From the NCBI GenBank assembly GCA_016708465.1, contig JADJFT010000006.1:248001-312000 (forward strand): a DNA stretch of 64,000 nucleotides, read 5' to 3'. Below the pieces are notes generated by a model. That model made no database searches and was not told the origin of the DNA. It saw only the letters and a program-made list of their open reading frames with translations. Positions 6,221 through 15,686 of the stretch are shown piece after piece. The stretch comes from Rhodanobacteraceae bacterium (GTDB lineage Bacteria > Pseudomonadota > Gammaproteobacteria > Xanthomonadales > Ahniellaceae). Both the position numbers and the translations under genes were made by a program. How positions within the stretch are numbered: the stretch's first letter is position 1; every line of letters begins with the position of its first letter.

Positions 6221-8265
6221 GTCGGTTTACGGTGGTCGGAACCCGTGCGGGAAATTTCCGTGCGGTTGCGGCCCAGCGCCTTGGCGCGATAGAGCGCGTC
6301 GTCGGCGGTGGCGATCAGTGCGCTCAACGAAGTGGAGCCAGTTTCGTGCAGTTCGGCCAAGCCGATACTGGCGGTGAGATCGATGACTTGGCCTTCGAAC
6401 ACGGCCATACGACGCTGCAAAGCCAAGCGTAGACGTTCAGTGGTCACCAGGGCTTCATCGGCACTGGCGTCGGGCAGGGCCGCGATGAATTCCTCGCCAC
6501 CGTAGCGACCGAGCGGATCACCGTCGCGCATCTCGTCACGCAATACGCGCGCAGCCGCAATCCAGCACACGGTCGCCGAACTGATGGCCCATGGCATCGT
6601 TGATCGGTTTGAAGCGGTCGAGGTCGAGTAGCAGCAACGACAGTCGCTGTCCTGTGCCTTATGACGATCGAACAATTCGATCATCTGCTGCATCACATGA
6701 CCGCGATTCGACAAGGTAGTGAGGGAGTCGGTGGTCGCCGCCACGAACAGGACGTGTGACTGCGCCGTCAGACGTGCGTTCGCCGCACGCAGCGCGACAT
6801 CCTGCTCCGAAATCTCATCGTTCTTTCGAGTGAGTACGCGCGCGGTGCGCCGGGCGTCGCGCAAGCGCCAGAACACCACGCCGAGCAACCCGATCAGCAT
6901 CGCGATGAAACCAACGCCGATGCGCCGGCGCAAGGTCTCAGTGCGCAGGTTCAACGCCTTGAGTGAATTGTCCAGACGCAGCATTTCGACCTGGCGCTCG
7001 GCACGCTCACGGTCCTGTTTCAGTTCCAGCACGGCCAGCCGTCGCGTCGCGGTTACCCCGAGCAGTTCTTCGCGCAGCGCTGCACGCCGCCGTGCATACG
7101 CCAGTGCCTGCTGCGCATCGCCACGCACTTCCAACAAGCCTTCGATGGCCTTGTAAGCCGCGTGCAGTTGCGGTTTCAGCTTGGCGCGTGTGAGGTAGTC
7201 GACGGACTGGTTGTAGTCGGTTTCTGCAGCAGCCAGTTGGCCTTCGCCGCTGCGCATGTCACCGCGATACAGGAGCGCCCGACCGATCACGTCGGCTTGG
7301 CGCATGGATTCGCCAAGTCGCAGGGCAGCGTCGATTTCGATGACGGCATCGTTCCAGCTTTTCATGGCAATCAATGCGCGCGCTGACTCCAGCCGCTCCA
7401 GTGCGATTCCTTGCCGGTCGCCGATGCGGCTGTCGATCGCCAGGGCGCGACGCGCGGTATCGAGGGCGAGTGCCGACTCACCGACGTCGTTCAACAACGT
7501 GGCGTAACTACCGAGCGCCGAGGACAGCGCCGATGGATCGAATTCCTCGCGTGCAGCGGCGACTGCCTTTTCCAGATATTCACGCGCCGATTGCGTATCT
7601 TCGATTTCGCGATAGAGCAGGCCGATATTGCGATAGGGCACATCGACCCGGTTGCCAGGACCGAGCTGCTTGCGAATATCCAGTGCCTGCAACTGCTGGT
7701 CCATCGCTTCGGAAAAGCGGCCCATATCGCGCAGAACGGTACCAATGTTCACCAGCGCCAGTGCACTATCGGCGGGTCGGTTCGCAGCGCGGGCGATGCG
7801 CAAAGATTCTTGCAGGTAGGCATAGGCCTCCGGCAAAGCCCCGCGGCGTCGGGCGATGCGCCCGAGTAGGCCCACGGCCTGCGCACGATAGCCGGCGTGT
7901 TGCTGTTCGCTCGCGAGTGCGCGCAAGCGTTCTGCGCTCTCGATACCCGTGTCGTAATCACCGGCAACCATGCTGTTTTCGGTCAACATCTGCAGCACAT
8001 ACATGCGCTGCGCCGGCGAGGTGGCTGCCGCCAGCGCATCACGCCAGTGGCGCTCGGCGCCTGCAGCATCATGGGTCGCCGCGTACAACACGGCGGCGGT
8101 CACTTCGACGCCGTAGCGACCATTTGTGCCAAGCGCGATGCGATGCAGTTCCAACGCGCGCTCGATGCCCTTGCCGAAGGAACTGTCGGCCAGCGCTGCA
8201 GGAATGGCAGCGGCCATCACTAGTGCAGCGATGAAGATCGGCAGTCGGTGGACGGATGCGTTCAA
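6217..8265 (-). CDS. TPR-containing diguanylate cyclase (GGDEF), exported sensor domain
   Basis: Such enzymes make cyclic di-GMP from two GTP. From TTG 8265, preceded by AGGA, there is a signal-like segment (FIAALVMAAAIPAALA). About 400 residues of tetratricopeptide repeats follow (for example ALALVNIGTVLRDMGRFSEA), then a coiled-coil part, a transmembrane helix (IGVGFIAMLIGLLGVVFWRL) and a C-terminal GGDEF domain with active-site GRYGGEEF. Between about 6540 and 6650 the annotated frame gives nonsense, while another frame gives LLLDLDRFKPINDAMGHQFG, the family's first half; two compensating indels explain this. The frame remains open upstream across rimO, but that part is antisense shadow. 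The periplasmic TPR domain is presumably the input. Confidence 0.85.
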   Translation of the reverse strand: MNASVHRLPIFIAALVMAAAIPAALADSSFGKGIERALELHRIALGTNGRYGVEVTAAVLYAATHDAAGAERHWRDALAAATSPAQRMYVLQMLTENSMVAGDYDTGIESAERLRALASEQQHAGYRAQAVGLLGRIARRRGALPEAYAYLQESLRIARAANRPADSALALVNIGTVLRDMGRFSEAMDQQLQALDIRKQLGPGNRVDVPYRNIGLLYREIEDTQSAREYLEKAVAAAREEFDPSALSSALGSYATLLNDVGESALALDTARRALAIDSRIGDRQGIALERLESARALIAMKSWNDAVIEIDAALRLGESMRQADVIGRALLYRGDMRSGEGQLAAAETDYNQSVDYLTRAKLKPQLHAAYKAIEGLLEVRGDAQQALAYARRRAALREELLGVTATRRLAVLELKQDRERAERQVEMLRLDNSLKALNLRTETLRRRIGVGFIAMLIGLLGVVFWRLRDARRTARVLTRKNDEISEQDVALRAANARLTAQSHVLFVAATTDSLTTLSNRGHVMQQMIELFDRHKAQDSDCRCCYSTSTASNRSTMPWAISSATVCWIAAARVLRDEMRDGDPLGRYGGEEFIAALPDASADEALVTTERLRLALQRRMAVFEGQVIDLTASIGLAELHETGSTSLSALIATADDALYRAKALGRNRTEISRTGSDHRKPT

Positions 8266-8325
8266 GCGATGTCCTGAGCGGGCGCGCGGATAGTAGCGGC
8301 GCCCGCTCGGTTCAGGCGTGACAGA

Positions 8326-8331
8326 TATACT
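8326..8331 (+). promoter_or_regulatory. Possible -10 box for rimO
   Basis: TATACT lies 31 bases before the rimO start and is followed by CCGCG. No convincing -35 box is seen at the right distance. The divergent GGDEF gene starts at 8265, so a promoter is expected here. Confidence 0.35.
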
Positions 8332-8361
8332 CCGCGTCCGCTTTTCCGTCCGGTTCCTGTC

Positions 8362-9687
8362 ATGTCCGTATCCCAGCCCAAAGTTGGTTTCGTTAGCCTC
8401 GGTTGTCCCAAAGCGCTGGTCGATTCCGAGCGCATCCTGACCCAGTTGCGGGTCGAGGGCTATCAAATCGTGCCGAGCTATGCCGATGCCGATGTCGTCG
8501 TCGTCAATACCTGCGGCTTCATCGATGCGGCGGTCGAGGAGTCGCTGGATGCGATCGGTGAGGCGATGGCCGAAAACGGCAAGGTCGTCGTGACCGGTTG
8601 TCTCGGCAAGCGTTCCGAACTGATCCGCCAGAAATATCCCGACGTGCTGTCGGTTTCCGGGCCGCAGGACTACGTCAGCGTGATGAACGCAGTCCATGCG
8701 CAGCGCCCGCCGCCACACGATCCGTATCTCGATCTGGTGCCGCCGCAGGGCATCAAACTGACGCCGCGGCATTACGCATACCTGAAGATTTCCGAAGGTT
8801 GCAATCACCGCTGCAGCTTCTGCATCATCCCGTCGATGCGCGGCGATCTGGTATCGCGTCCAGTCGACGAGGTGCTGATTGAGGCCGAGCGACTGGTCAA
8901 AGGCGGCGTCAAGGAACTGTTGGTGATCTCGCAAGACACCAGTGCCTATGGCGTTGACCTGAAATACGCGGCGCGGCGTTGGCGTGATCGCGACTACGAG
9001 ACGCGGATGCGATCGTTGTGCGAAGGACTCGGTGAACTCGGCGTGTGGACACGCCTGCATTACGTTTACCCGTATCCGCATGTTGATCAGGTCATTCCAC
9101 TGATGGCCGAAGGCAAGCTGCTGCCCTATCTCGATGTGCCGTTCCAGCATGCCAATTCACGGATACTCAAGTTGATGAAGCGCCCGGCCTCTGGTGAGAA
9201 GACGCTGGAACGTGTACGCGCTTGGCGCTCGCTGTGCCCGGAGTTGACGATCCGCAGCACCTTCATCGTCGGTTTTCCGGGCGAGACCGATGCCGAGTTC
9301 GAGGAGTTGTTGGCCTTCCTCGACGAGGCGCAGCTCGACCGCGTCGGCGCGTTTGCGTATTCAGCGGTTGATGGTGCCAAGGCCAATGAGCTGCCCAATC
9401 CGGTACCCGAGGCCATCAAACAGGAGCGCTTGCAACGCTTCATGTTGCGCCAAGCGCAGATCAGCGCGGCGCGATTGCAGCACAAGGTTGGCAGTGTGCA
9501 ACGCGTGCTCATCGACGAGGTCGGTGCCACCGTCGCGATCGGCCGTTCCCGTGCCGACGCGCCGGAAATCGACGGCAAAGTGCAGGTTGCGTTAGGTCGT
9601 TTGAAGGTGCGTCCCGGCGAGTTCGTCGACGTCCGCATCGAAGGCGCGGACGAGCACGACTTGCACGGCACGATCACCACGCCGTGA
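8362..9687 (+). CDS. rimO: Ribosomal protein S12 methylthiotransferase
   Basis: This radical-SAM enzyme adds a methylthio group to the conserved Asp of ribosomal protein S12. The 441-residue protein has the three-domain layout of the family. The N-terminal UPF0004 domain has its three cluster cysteines (SLGCPKALVDS, VVNTCGF, VTGCLGK). The radical-SAM core has EGCNHRCSFCIIPSMRG, and a C-terminal TRAM domain ends near residue 440. The SLGCPK start is specific to RimO rather than MiaB. It overlaps the next gene by four bases (GTGA), suggesting coupling with the DUF3025 gene. Confidence 0.96.
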   Translation: MSVSQPKVGFVSLGCPKALVDSERILTQLRVEGYQIVPSYADADVVVVNTCGFIDAAVEESLDAIGEAMAENGKVVVTGCLGKRSELIRQKYPDVLSVSGPQDYVSVMNAVHAQRPPPHDPYLDLVPPQGIKLTPRHYAYLKISEGCNHRCSFCIIPSMRGDLVSRPVDEVLIEAERLVKGGVKELLVISQDTSAYGVDLKYAARRWRDRDYETRMRSLCEGLGELGVWTRLHYVYPYPHVDQVIPLMAEGKLLPYLDVPFQHANSRILKLMKRPASGEKTLERVRAWRSLCPELTIRSTFIVGFPGETDAEFEELLAFLDEAQLDRVGAFAYSAVDGAKANELPNPVPEAIKQERLQRFMLRQAQISAARLQHKVGSVQRVLIDEVGATVAIGRSRADAPEIDGKVQVALGRLKVRPGEFVDVRIEGADEHDLHGTITTP

Positions 9688-10509
9688 AGCGGCGTTATCT
9701 CGCTCCGGAGCGTCACCAGACCTCCGCGACGACCTTCGCGCATCCGGCGTTCTCCAGGCTTTATGGCCTGGCGAGACTGGTGTGTGCAGGCCGATTGGCC
9801 GGGAATCGAGATATTGAATGCCGGGTTGGCTGGCATGCGCCATGCACACACGCAGCAACCGCTGCGTTTCGTCGCACAGACCCCGGAATTGCTGGCCGAT
9901 GGGCTGCACTACGAGGCGCGAATTTTCGAACGCGGCGAGATCGCTACTCGTCGCGACAACTGGCACGACTTACTGAACGCGATGGTGTGGTGTCGCTATC
10001 CGGCGATCAAATCGGCGCTGAATCTGCGCCAGCATGATGACGTGCAATCTGTCGGCGCAAAACAGCGAACGCCGGCACAGTACGCGCAAACTCTGTTCGA
10101 TGAAGGCGGCGCGATTGTGCAACTGCGCGATGCGGCGCTGTTGCCGGCGTGGGATCGGCACGACTGGCAAGAACTATTCCGACCGGTGCACTGGCAGGCC
10201 GGTGCCATTCGTATCGAAGTATTCGGCCACGCATTGCTGGAACACGCGCTAACACCGGACAAACTAATGACCGCGAAGTGTCTGGTCTGGTGCGGCGACG
10301 CGACTTCTATCGATCTTTCAGAACTCACCGCCGGCGCCATTGCGGACGCGAACTGGCTCACCGATCCGCAGGAACTTCGGCCACTGCCGGTATCCGGAAT
10401 CCCGGGCTGGCACACCACCCAGGATGACGCATTTTACGCGACCGCCGAATGCTTTCGCCCGGCACGGCCGGGGCGGGTGTATCCCATGCTGCGGACGGTC
10501 GTCCCCTGA
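9684..10509 (+). CDS. DUF3025 family protein (one frameshift)
   Basis: The first codon is GTG 9684, overlapping the rimO stop. The N-terminus KRRYLAPERHQ...FAHPAFSR lies in one frame up to about 9760, and the protein continues one frame over as MAWRDWCVQADWPGIEILN. The core motifs of DUF3025 are visible: YEARIFERGEIATRRDNWHD, LLNAMVWCRYPAIKSALN and, near the end, PARPGRVYPMLRTVVP. The family is common next to housekeeping genes in proteobacteria and has no known biochemical role. The locus ends 19 bases from the end of the convergent binding-protein gene, with no hairpin between them. Confidence 0.8.
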
Positions 10510-10528
10510 ACGCCTGAACACGCCTTCG

Positions 10529-11321
10529 TCACTGAGGTGCGGCCCAATCGCTCAAGTTGTACTTGTCGAGGATGGTCGCGAGTGCACCCGAGGCGCGCAG
10601 TTTGGCGATGCCTTCGGAGAACATGTCGGCATATTTCCGGCCGCGTGGATCGGCCGGTGTGCAGGCGATATAGAGCGCCTCGGAGTCGGTGGCGACATCG
10701 GCCATGACCACGCGATCGCTGAGATTGAGCTTGCCGATGGTGAGCTTGGCCACGTTGATGTCTTCGACCAGTACATCGGCCTTCTTTGCGATCAGCCGCG
10801 ATACGGCATTCATCTGCGCGCGACCAGCGCTGGAGATCATCACGATGCGTGCCGGGTCGGCCTTTGAACTCCTCGATGTAGGCGTCGATTGCCTCGCTGT
10901 AACTGTAGCCCTCGATCACGGCGAGGCGCTGGCTCGCCAGACTGTCGATGCCGGCATAGCGCCACTTGCTGTCGTCAAGCGTGTAGAACGCACTCTGTGA
11001 CATGCCCCAGGCTTCGGTCGGAAATTCAAAGCCCTTGGCATCGTCCTTCAATGCGCCGACCACACAGTCATGTGCGCCACGGCGAACTGCGGCAACTGCG
11101 TCATCCCAAGGCATCGTGGCGTAGGCGATGGTATGGCCGTTGGCGACCGCGATTTTCTCAGCCAGTTCGATCATGTAGCCGGGCGGATTCTTCACCGTGG
11201 GCCCGTTGTAGGGCAGCCATTCGACGGCGCGGATCGAGATGGCATCGGCAACAACGCTGGACGATAGACCACACAAACCGATGAACAACGCACACCTACG
11301 AAAACTACTGCTGGCGGTCAT
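10529..11321 (-). CDS. Periplasmic solute-binding protein, family 3 type (one frameshift)
   Basis: A signal peptide (MTASSSFRRCALFIGLCGLS, cleaved near VVADA) is followed by a type-II periplasmic binding fold: IRAVEWLPYNGPTVKNPPGY, MIELAEKIAVANGH, and MPWDDAVAAVRRGAHDCVVG. Near 10858 the frame slips; the rest (NAVSRLIAKKADVLVEDINV, YADMFSEGIAKLRASG, TILDKYNLSDW) continues to the stop at 10529-10531. These proteins bind amino acids or related small molecules for ABC importers or for sensing. No permease or ATPase gene is adjacent, so it may work with a remote transporter. The ligand is unknown. Confidence 0.8.
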
Positions 11322-11407
11322 GGACTTCTCCTGAATACACGTGCATGTGGACAGGAACGACTTCGGGGAGCGCGCCGGACAGGTTCGATGCTAGCGTTTT
11401 CTGCGCG

Positions 11408-11429
11408 CGTGTCCATGCTCGCGGACACG
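11408..11429 (-). terminator. Stem-loop just downstream of greB (weak terminator candidate)
   Basis: CGTGTCC (11408-11414) pairs with GGACACG (11423-11429) around an eight-base loop, one base after the greB stop codon. There is no T-run after the stem on the minus strand, so it may be an mRNA-end hairpin rather than a classical intrinsic terminator. Confidence 0.35.
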
Positions 11430-11430
11430 G

Positions 11431-11932
11431 TCATGCGTCATAACAAACACCGACGATGATGAAGTCGTAGCGGCCCGATGGCAGTTCCGCACTGAACTCG
11501 TCGTCGACGCGCTTTTTCAGTGCTGCACGTGCCAGCGGTGAATCGATGCTGATGTGGCCGAGTTCGGCGTCGGTTTCGTCCGGGCCAACGATTCGATAGC
11601 GCTTCAACTCACCGCTCTCGGCATATTCGACATCGAACCAGGCGCCAAAGAAAATCGCTGCGATCGCTCGGCCCGGCATGCACCACGCGCACCGTTTCAA
11701 GGCGTTTACTCAGGTAGCGCACGCGCCGGTCGATCTCGCCGAGTTGTTTTTTTCGGTAGGTGTATTCGGCATTTTCCGAGCGGTCGCCTTCGGCCGCGGC
11801 AGCCGCCAGCGCCTTGACAACCTCCGGTCGGCGCTGTCGCCACAATTCATCCAGTTCCGCTTTCAGCCGCGCATGGCCTTCCGGCGTGATGATCGCCGTG
11901 CTGCCGGGTTGCGGCGGTCGCCAGCGCCCCAT
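11431..11932 (-). CDS. greB: Transcription elongation factor GreB (one frameshift)
   Basis: GreB stimulates transcript cleavage by backtracked RNA polymerase. The N-terminal coiled coil carries TPEGHARLKAELDELWRQRR and GDRSENAEYTYRKKQL. The acidic loop tip residues Asp and Glu lie in the GDRSENAEY motif. After about 11680 the protein continues in another frame: FFGAWFDVEY, YRIVGPDETD, ISIDSPLARAALKK, ending with VGVCYDA. FFGAW and IDSPLARA are typical of GreB rather than GreA. One indel near the middle breaks the frame; the gene is otherwise complete. It lies four bases downstream of the ATPase gene on the same strand. Confidence 0.92.
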
Positions 11933-11935
11933 CGA

Positions 11936-13453
11936 TCAACGCCGCCGGCTGCGCGTGCCGCCGCTGACGCCGCCGAGCACACCACGCAAGATTTGATTGG
12001 TCATGCGTGTGCCAGCGCTGCGCATGGCCGATTTCGCAACTGATTCGATCGCGCCCTGGCGACGCTTGGTGCCGAACAGGAATTCCTTGAACCGATCTCC
12101 CCAGGTTGGTTCGTCAGCCATTGCGGGCGTCGTTTTGCCGCCGGGCGCTGATGGCACCGGTTCGGTCTGCGCTGCCTCATTCTGGGCGCGGTTCAGTTGC
12201 TCGACGGCCGACTCGCGATTCATCGGCGTGTCGTATTTCGCGCCCACCGGTGAGCGCGACCGCACCATCAGGCGTTCGTCATCGCTGATTGCGCCGATGC
12301 GGCAATGCGGTGGCACGATCAGAGTGCGTTCGACCGGCAGCGGAGTGCCGCCTTCCTGCAATGTCGTGACCAGCGCTTCGCCGACGCCGAGTTGGGTGAT
12401 CGCTTCGACGACGTTGACGCGCGGATTCGGCGGGAATGTTTCGGCGGCGGTCTTTACCGCTTTTTGATCGCGTGGCGTAAATGCGCGCAACGCATGCTGG
12501 ATGCGGTTGCCGAGCTGGCCAAGGATCACCGCCGGCACGTCGTCCGGCAACTGCGAGCAAAAGTAGATGCCGACACCCTTTGATCGGATCAGGCGCACGA
12601 CCTGCTCGACGCGCTGCTGCAACTGGGCCGGCGCATCACTGAACAGCAAGTGCGCTTCGTCGAAGAAGAACACCAGCTTCGGTTGTTCGAGGTCGCCGAC
12701 TTCGGGCAGGTTTTCGAACAGTTCCGACAGCATCCACAGCAGGAAACTGGAATACACGCGCGGCTTCATGATCAGTTGTTCGGCCGCAAGCACATTGATG
12801 ATGCCGCGTCCGGACATGTCCTGACGCATGAAATCCGCGAGATCGAGCGCCGGCTCGCCGAAGAACTTGTCGCCGCCGTCGTTTTCGAGTTGCAGCAGCG
12901 CGCGCTGGATCGCCGCGATCGACTGCGGTGAAACCAGCCCGTACTTCGCTGAAAACTCCTTGTTGTGCTCGGAGACGAACGCCAGCATTGCGCGCAGATC
13001 GTCGAGGTCGAGCAACAATAGGCCTTCGTCGTCGGCGACGCGAAATGCAACCTGCAACACGCCTTCCTGTACGTCGTTGAGTTCAAGCAGGCGGGTCAGC
13101 AGGTTCGGTCCCATCTCGGAAATCGTGGTGCGAACCGGATGCCCCTTGTTGCCGTAGATATCCCAGAGCACAACCGGGTTTGCCTCTGCCTTCCAGTCGC
13201 TGAGTCCAAGTTTGACAATACGCGCCTGTAGCTTTTCACCGGGCGCGGCAGCGGCCTGGCTGAGTCCGGCGAGATCGCCTTTCACGTCGGCGAGAAAGAC
13301 CGGTACGCCCATCCGCGAGAAGCCTTCGGCCAGCACCATCAGCGACACCGATTTCCCGGTGCCGGTTGCACCGGCGATCAAACCATGGCGATTGCCGTAC
13401 TTTGGCAACAGGTGCACCTCCTGTTCGCCCTTGCCGAGATAAATGCTGCTCAC
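11936..13453 (-). CDS. HerA-like ATPase of the DUF853 (YjgR) family
   Basis: The protein has 505 residues, with Walker A GATGTGKS (28-35) and Walker B LVFFFDEAHLLF in the middle. Downstream is the arginine-containing motif VVRLIRSKGVGIYFCSQLPD. This is the FtsK/HerA superfamily pattern of the DUF853 group (E. coli YjgR). No associated NurA nuclease is nearby. The C-terminal 60 residues contain an acidic linker and a Gly/Arg-rich tail ending GTRSRRR. The cellular role of the family is not established. It is probably transcribed with greB, which starts four bases after its stop. Confidence 0.9.
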   Translation of the reverse strand: MSSIYLGKGEQEVHLLPKYGNRHGLIAGATGTGKSVSLMVLAEGFSRMGVPVFLADVKGDLAGLSQAAAAPGEKLQARIVKLGLSDWKAEANPVVLWDIYGNKGHPVRTTISEMGPNLLTRLLELNDVQEGVLQVAFRVADDEGLLLLDLDDLRAMLAFVSEHNKEFSAKYGLVSPQSIAAIQRALLQLENDGGDKFFGEPALDLADFMRQDMSGRGIINVLAAEQLIMKPRVYSSFLLWMLSELFENLPEVGDLEQPKLVFFFDEAHLLFSDAPAQLQQRVEQVVRLIRSKGVGIYFCSQLPDDVPAVILGQLGNRIQHALRAFTPRDQKAVKTAAETFPPNPRVNVVEAITQLGVGEALVTTLQEGGTPLPVERTLIVPPHCRIGAISDDERLMVRSRSPVGAKYDTPMNRESAVEQLNRAQNEAAQTEPVPSAPGGKTTPAMADEPTWGDRFKEFLFGTKRRQGAIESVAKSAMRSAGTRMTNQILRGVLGGVSGGTRSRRR

Positions 13454-13566
13454 GTGTGCACTCCTTTTGATTCCAGCGCGGATTCTAGCGGTGTTGCCGC
13501 AGCACGGCGGTTGCCTCGACCGTTCGCGGCGGCTACCGTGCGCGCAGTTTGTTCAGGGTGTCGGTC

Positions 13567-15030
13567 ATGCGTTGTCTTTTCTATCTATTCGCTCTGGTGC
13601 TGGCCGGATGTGCTTCCCAGCCGCAGCGAGCCGCACAGCAGGCCGGACCGAGTGCGCTCGACGATGTCGCCGCGACGCTCGCCCAGTTCGAAACCGCCCT
13701 GGAGGAATGGCATCGTGGCCAGGCGAATAGCGGCGGTGCCAGTTTGACCAAGGCACGCCTCGCGCTGGACGAATCGGTGACGCGTTGTGTGCAATCCGTG
13801 TCCTGCGACGCGATGACTGCACTACGTGCCCAGTCAACGGCGAACGCACGCATCGCGCACGCGCTGCTCGGCGAACGTGAAAGCGATCCGCTGGAGCCGA
13901 ATGATGCGCTCACCACGACCGATCGCCATGCCCATGCTGGGTCGCCTGCCAAGGATGTGCCGGAGTTAGCGCGTTCCGCTGCGATGTTGAATGGCAAACG
14001 TCTCGATGAGGTCATTCGCCTGAATGGTGCGGTCAAGGCGGGGATCGAGGAATGGTTGACTTGGATGCGGCCCAATTTGCTGGATGCCTACGAGAACTAT
14101 CAGTATCTGCGACACCGCATGTGGCCGGTTTACGAGCAGGCGGGCCTGCCGGAGGCGTTGTTGTTCGGGATCATGGCCAAGGAATCTGGCGGCAAGGTCC
14201 ACGCCGTGTCGCGTGCCGGTGCTGCGGGCTTGCTGCAGTTCATGCCAGCGACCGCGCGAGGTTATGGGCTGGCGCGCAATAGCGGGTTCGACGACCGCTT
14301 CGACCCGACGCTGATCACCCAGGCGAATGCCGCGTATTTGGACGACCGCTTTCGCGAATTGAACAATGATCTGGAACTGGCACTCGCGGCATACAACGGC
14401 GGCGAAGGGCGTATGCGTCGGCTTGCCGGCGGCAGTACGCGTAGTTTCTGGGATGCGCCGGTCTACAACGCGTTGCCGCCGGAAACGCGCGATTATGTGC
14501 CGATGGTATTGGCGGCCGCTTGGCTATTCCTGCATCCGGACGATTACGGGTTGGAATTCGCCAAGTTTGATGCCAGGCCGGGTGACATCACACTGGAACG
14601 TGCCGCTTCGATCAACGAGTTGTCAGTGTGCATGGGGCAATTCGGCAATGCCCGCGGCTGGTTTCGCACGCTGCGCAATCTGAACCCGAAATACGAAGCC
14701 GATACGCGCATTGATGCGGGTGTCCGGCTCGACGTGCCGGAAGCGGCAGCGCGCGCCTATGCTGCGCGCTGTCGCAGCGGTGTATTGGCACAAACGGCTG
14801 CTGAATTGAATGCGGCGCGTCCACCGGTGGCGTCGGGCTCATCTTGGGTGGCATCGGCACCGGCAGGTTCCGCGCGCACTCATGTCGTGCGTAAGGGCGA
14901 AACCCTGCATGCCATCGCGCGGCGATTCGGCTGCGGTGTGCCAGCCGTTGCCCAAGCCAATGGCCTGCGCCCGCCGAGATACGCGATTCGCGCTGGCCAG
15001 CGCCTGAACGTGCCGAGTTGCCGGGCATAA
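13567..15030 (+). CDS. Membrane-bound lytic murein transglycosylase (MltD-like)
   Basis: The enzyme cleaves peptidoglycan glycan strands to 1,6-anhydro products. A lipoprotein signal (CLFYLFALVLAGCAS, acylated Cys15) places it at the outer membrane. The central SLT domain has GIMAKESGGKVHAVSRAGAA, with catalytic Glu near residue 205, GLLQFMPATARGYGL, and ALAAYNGGEGRMRR. The C-terminal 50 residues are one LysM domain (HVVRKGETLHAIARRFG) that binds peptidoglycan. E. coli MltD has two or more LysM copies; here I see one. I chose ATG 13567 because AGGGTG lies at the right distance; an in-frame TTG at 13549 is less likely. Confidence 0.92.
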   Translation: MRCLFYLFALVLAGCASQPQRAAQQAGPSALDDVAATLAQFETALEEWHRGQANSGGASLTKARLALDESVTRCVQSVSCDAMTALRAQSTANARIAHALLGERESDPLEPNDALTTTDRHAHAGSPAKDVPELARSAAMLNGKRLDEVIRLNGAVKAGIEEWLTWMRPNLLDAYENYQYLRHRMWPVYEQAGLPEALLFGIMAKESGGKVHAVSRAGAAGLLQFMPATARGYGLARNSGFDDRFDPTLITQANAAYLDDRFRELNNDLELALAAYNGGEGRMRRLAGGSTRSFWDAPVYNALPPETRDYVPMVLAAAWLFLHPDDYGLEFAKFDARPGDITLERAASINELSVCMGQFGNARGWFRTLRNLNPKYEADTRIDAGVRLDVPEAAARAYAARCRSGVLAQTAAELNAARPPVASGSSWVASAPAGSARTHVVRKGETLHAIARRFGCGVPAVAQANGLRPPRYAIRAGQRLNVPSCRA

Positions 15031-15058
15031 AAAAACCGACCGGTAAGAATCCGGTCGG
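15029..15058 (-). terminator. Intrinsic terminator for the leftward gene ending at 15092
   Basis: CCGACCGG (15036-15043) pairs perfectly with CCGGTCGG (15051-15058) around a seven-base loop. On the minus strand the stem is followed by seven T residues (15035-15029). It lies between two convergent genes and would also weakly stop the rightward transglycosylase transcript. Confidence 0.85.
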
Positions 15059-15091
15059 CTGCTCGCCTCGGGGTGGCGATGATGTCAAGCG

Positions 15092-15529
15092 TCAGCCGTA
15101 GCGGCGCAGGTCTCGGCGCTGCTCGCTGGATTTCGGTGCTTGGTCGCCATGCATCTGGCGTAGTGCGCGCAGGACCAGTCGATGCAGGTTCTGGATCTCG
15201 CCATACGGCGAATTGAAGGTGGCGCGGTAGGCGCAGACCAACCATCGTTTCAGGCCAGCGAGGCGGATGGCATTGTGTTGCGAGCGTGCGCGTGCGAACG
15301 CGACTGCCGCTTCGACCGACCAGTTGGTGGCGACGCTCGCCATCGGTGTTTCACTCGATGTCTCCGCTTGTGTCAGTTCGGCGAGCGCGGTGAGCGCGAT
15401 CTGACGGCGCTGGTCCGGCAGCAGTGTGGCGATCGACTCATTGACGGCATTGAACTGACGCAGCAGGGTCAGGTAACGCGCGAATGCGGTGGTGCGTTGC
15501 ACCCAGCGACTATTGGTGACGACGTCCAT
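15092..15529 (-). CDS. Hypothetical cytoplasmic protein of 145 residues
   Basis: The start ATG 15529 is chosen for the good ribosome-binding site GGGAG; a longer frame begins at 15562. The protein is mostly helical by composition, with no signal peptide or membrane segment. It has a basic C-terminus (KSSEQRRDLRRYG) and a central run AAVAFARARSQHNAIRLAGL. I do not recognise a family. It stands alone between the transglycosylase and psd, and is followed by a strong terminator. Confidence 0.6.
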   Translation of the reverse strand: MDVVTNSRWVQRTTAFARYLTLLRQFNAVNESIATLLPDQRRQIALTALAELTQAETSSETPMASVATNWSVEAAVAFARARSQHNAIRLAGLKRWLVCAYRATFNSPYGEIQNLHRLVLRALRQMHGDQAPKSSEQRRDLRRYG

Positions 15530-15686
15530 GATCTGCTCCCGATACGTGAATGACTGCACCAATCATCGCGAAAGCACGTGGGCGATGCGCGCGTTACGTC
15601 ACATTTCGTCAAAACACGTTACTGGACTCTTTAATCCGCAGTCTGCCGCACAGTCTTGGCGTGATGCAGTTCGCGTAATTCGCGGC

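Noticed and set aside
8266..9150. Upstream extension of the GGDEF reading frame, antisense to rimO
   Set aside because: It is a shadow of rimO; a signal-like segment and AGGA site mark the true start at 8265.
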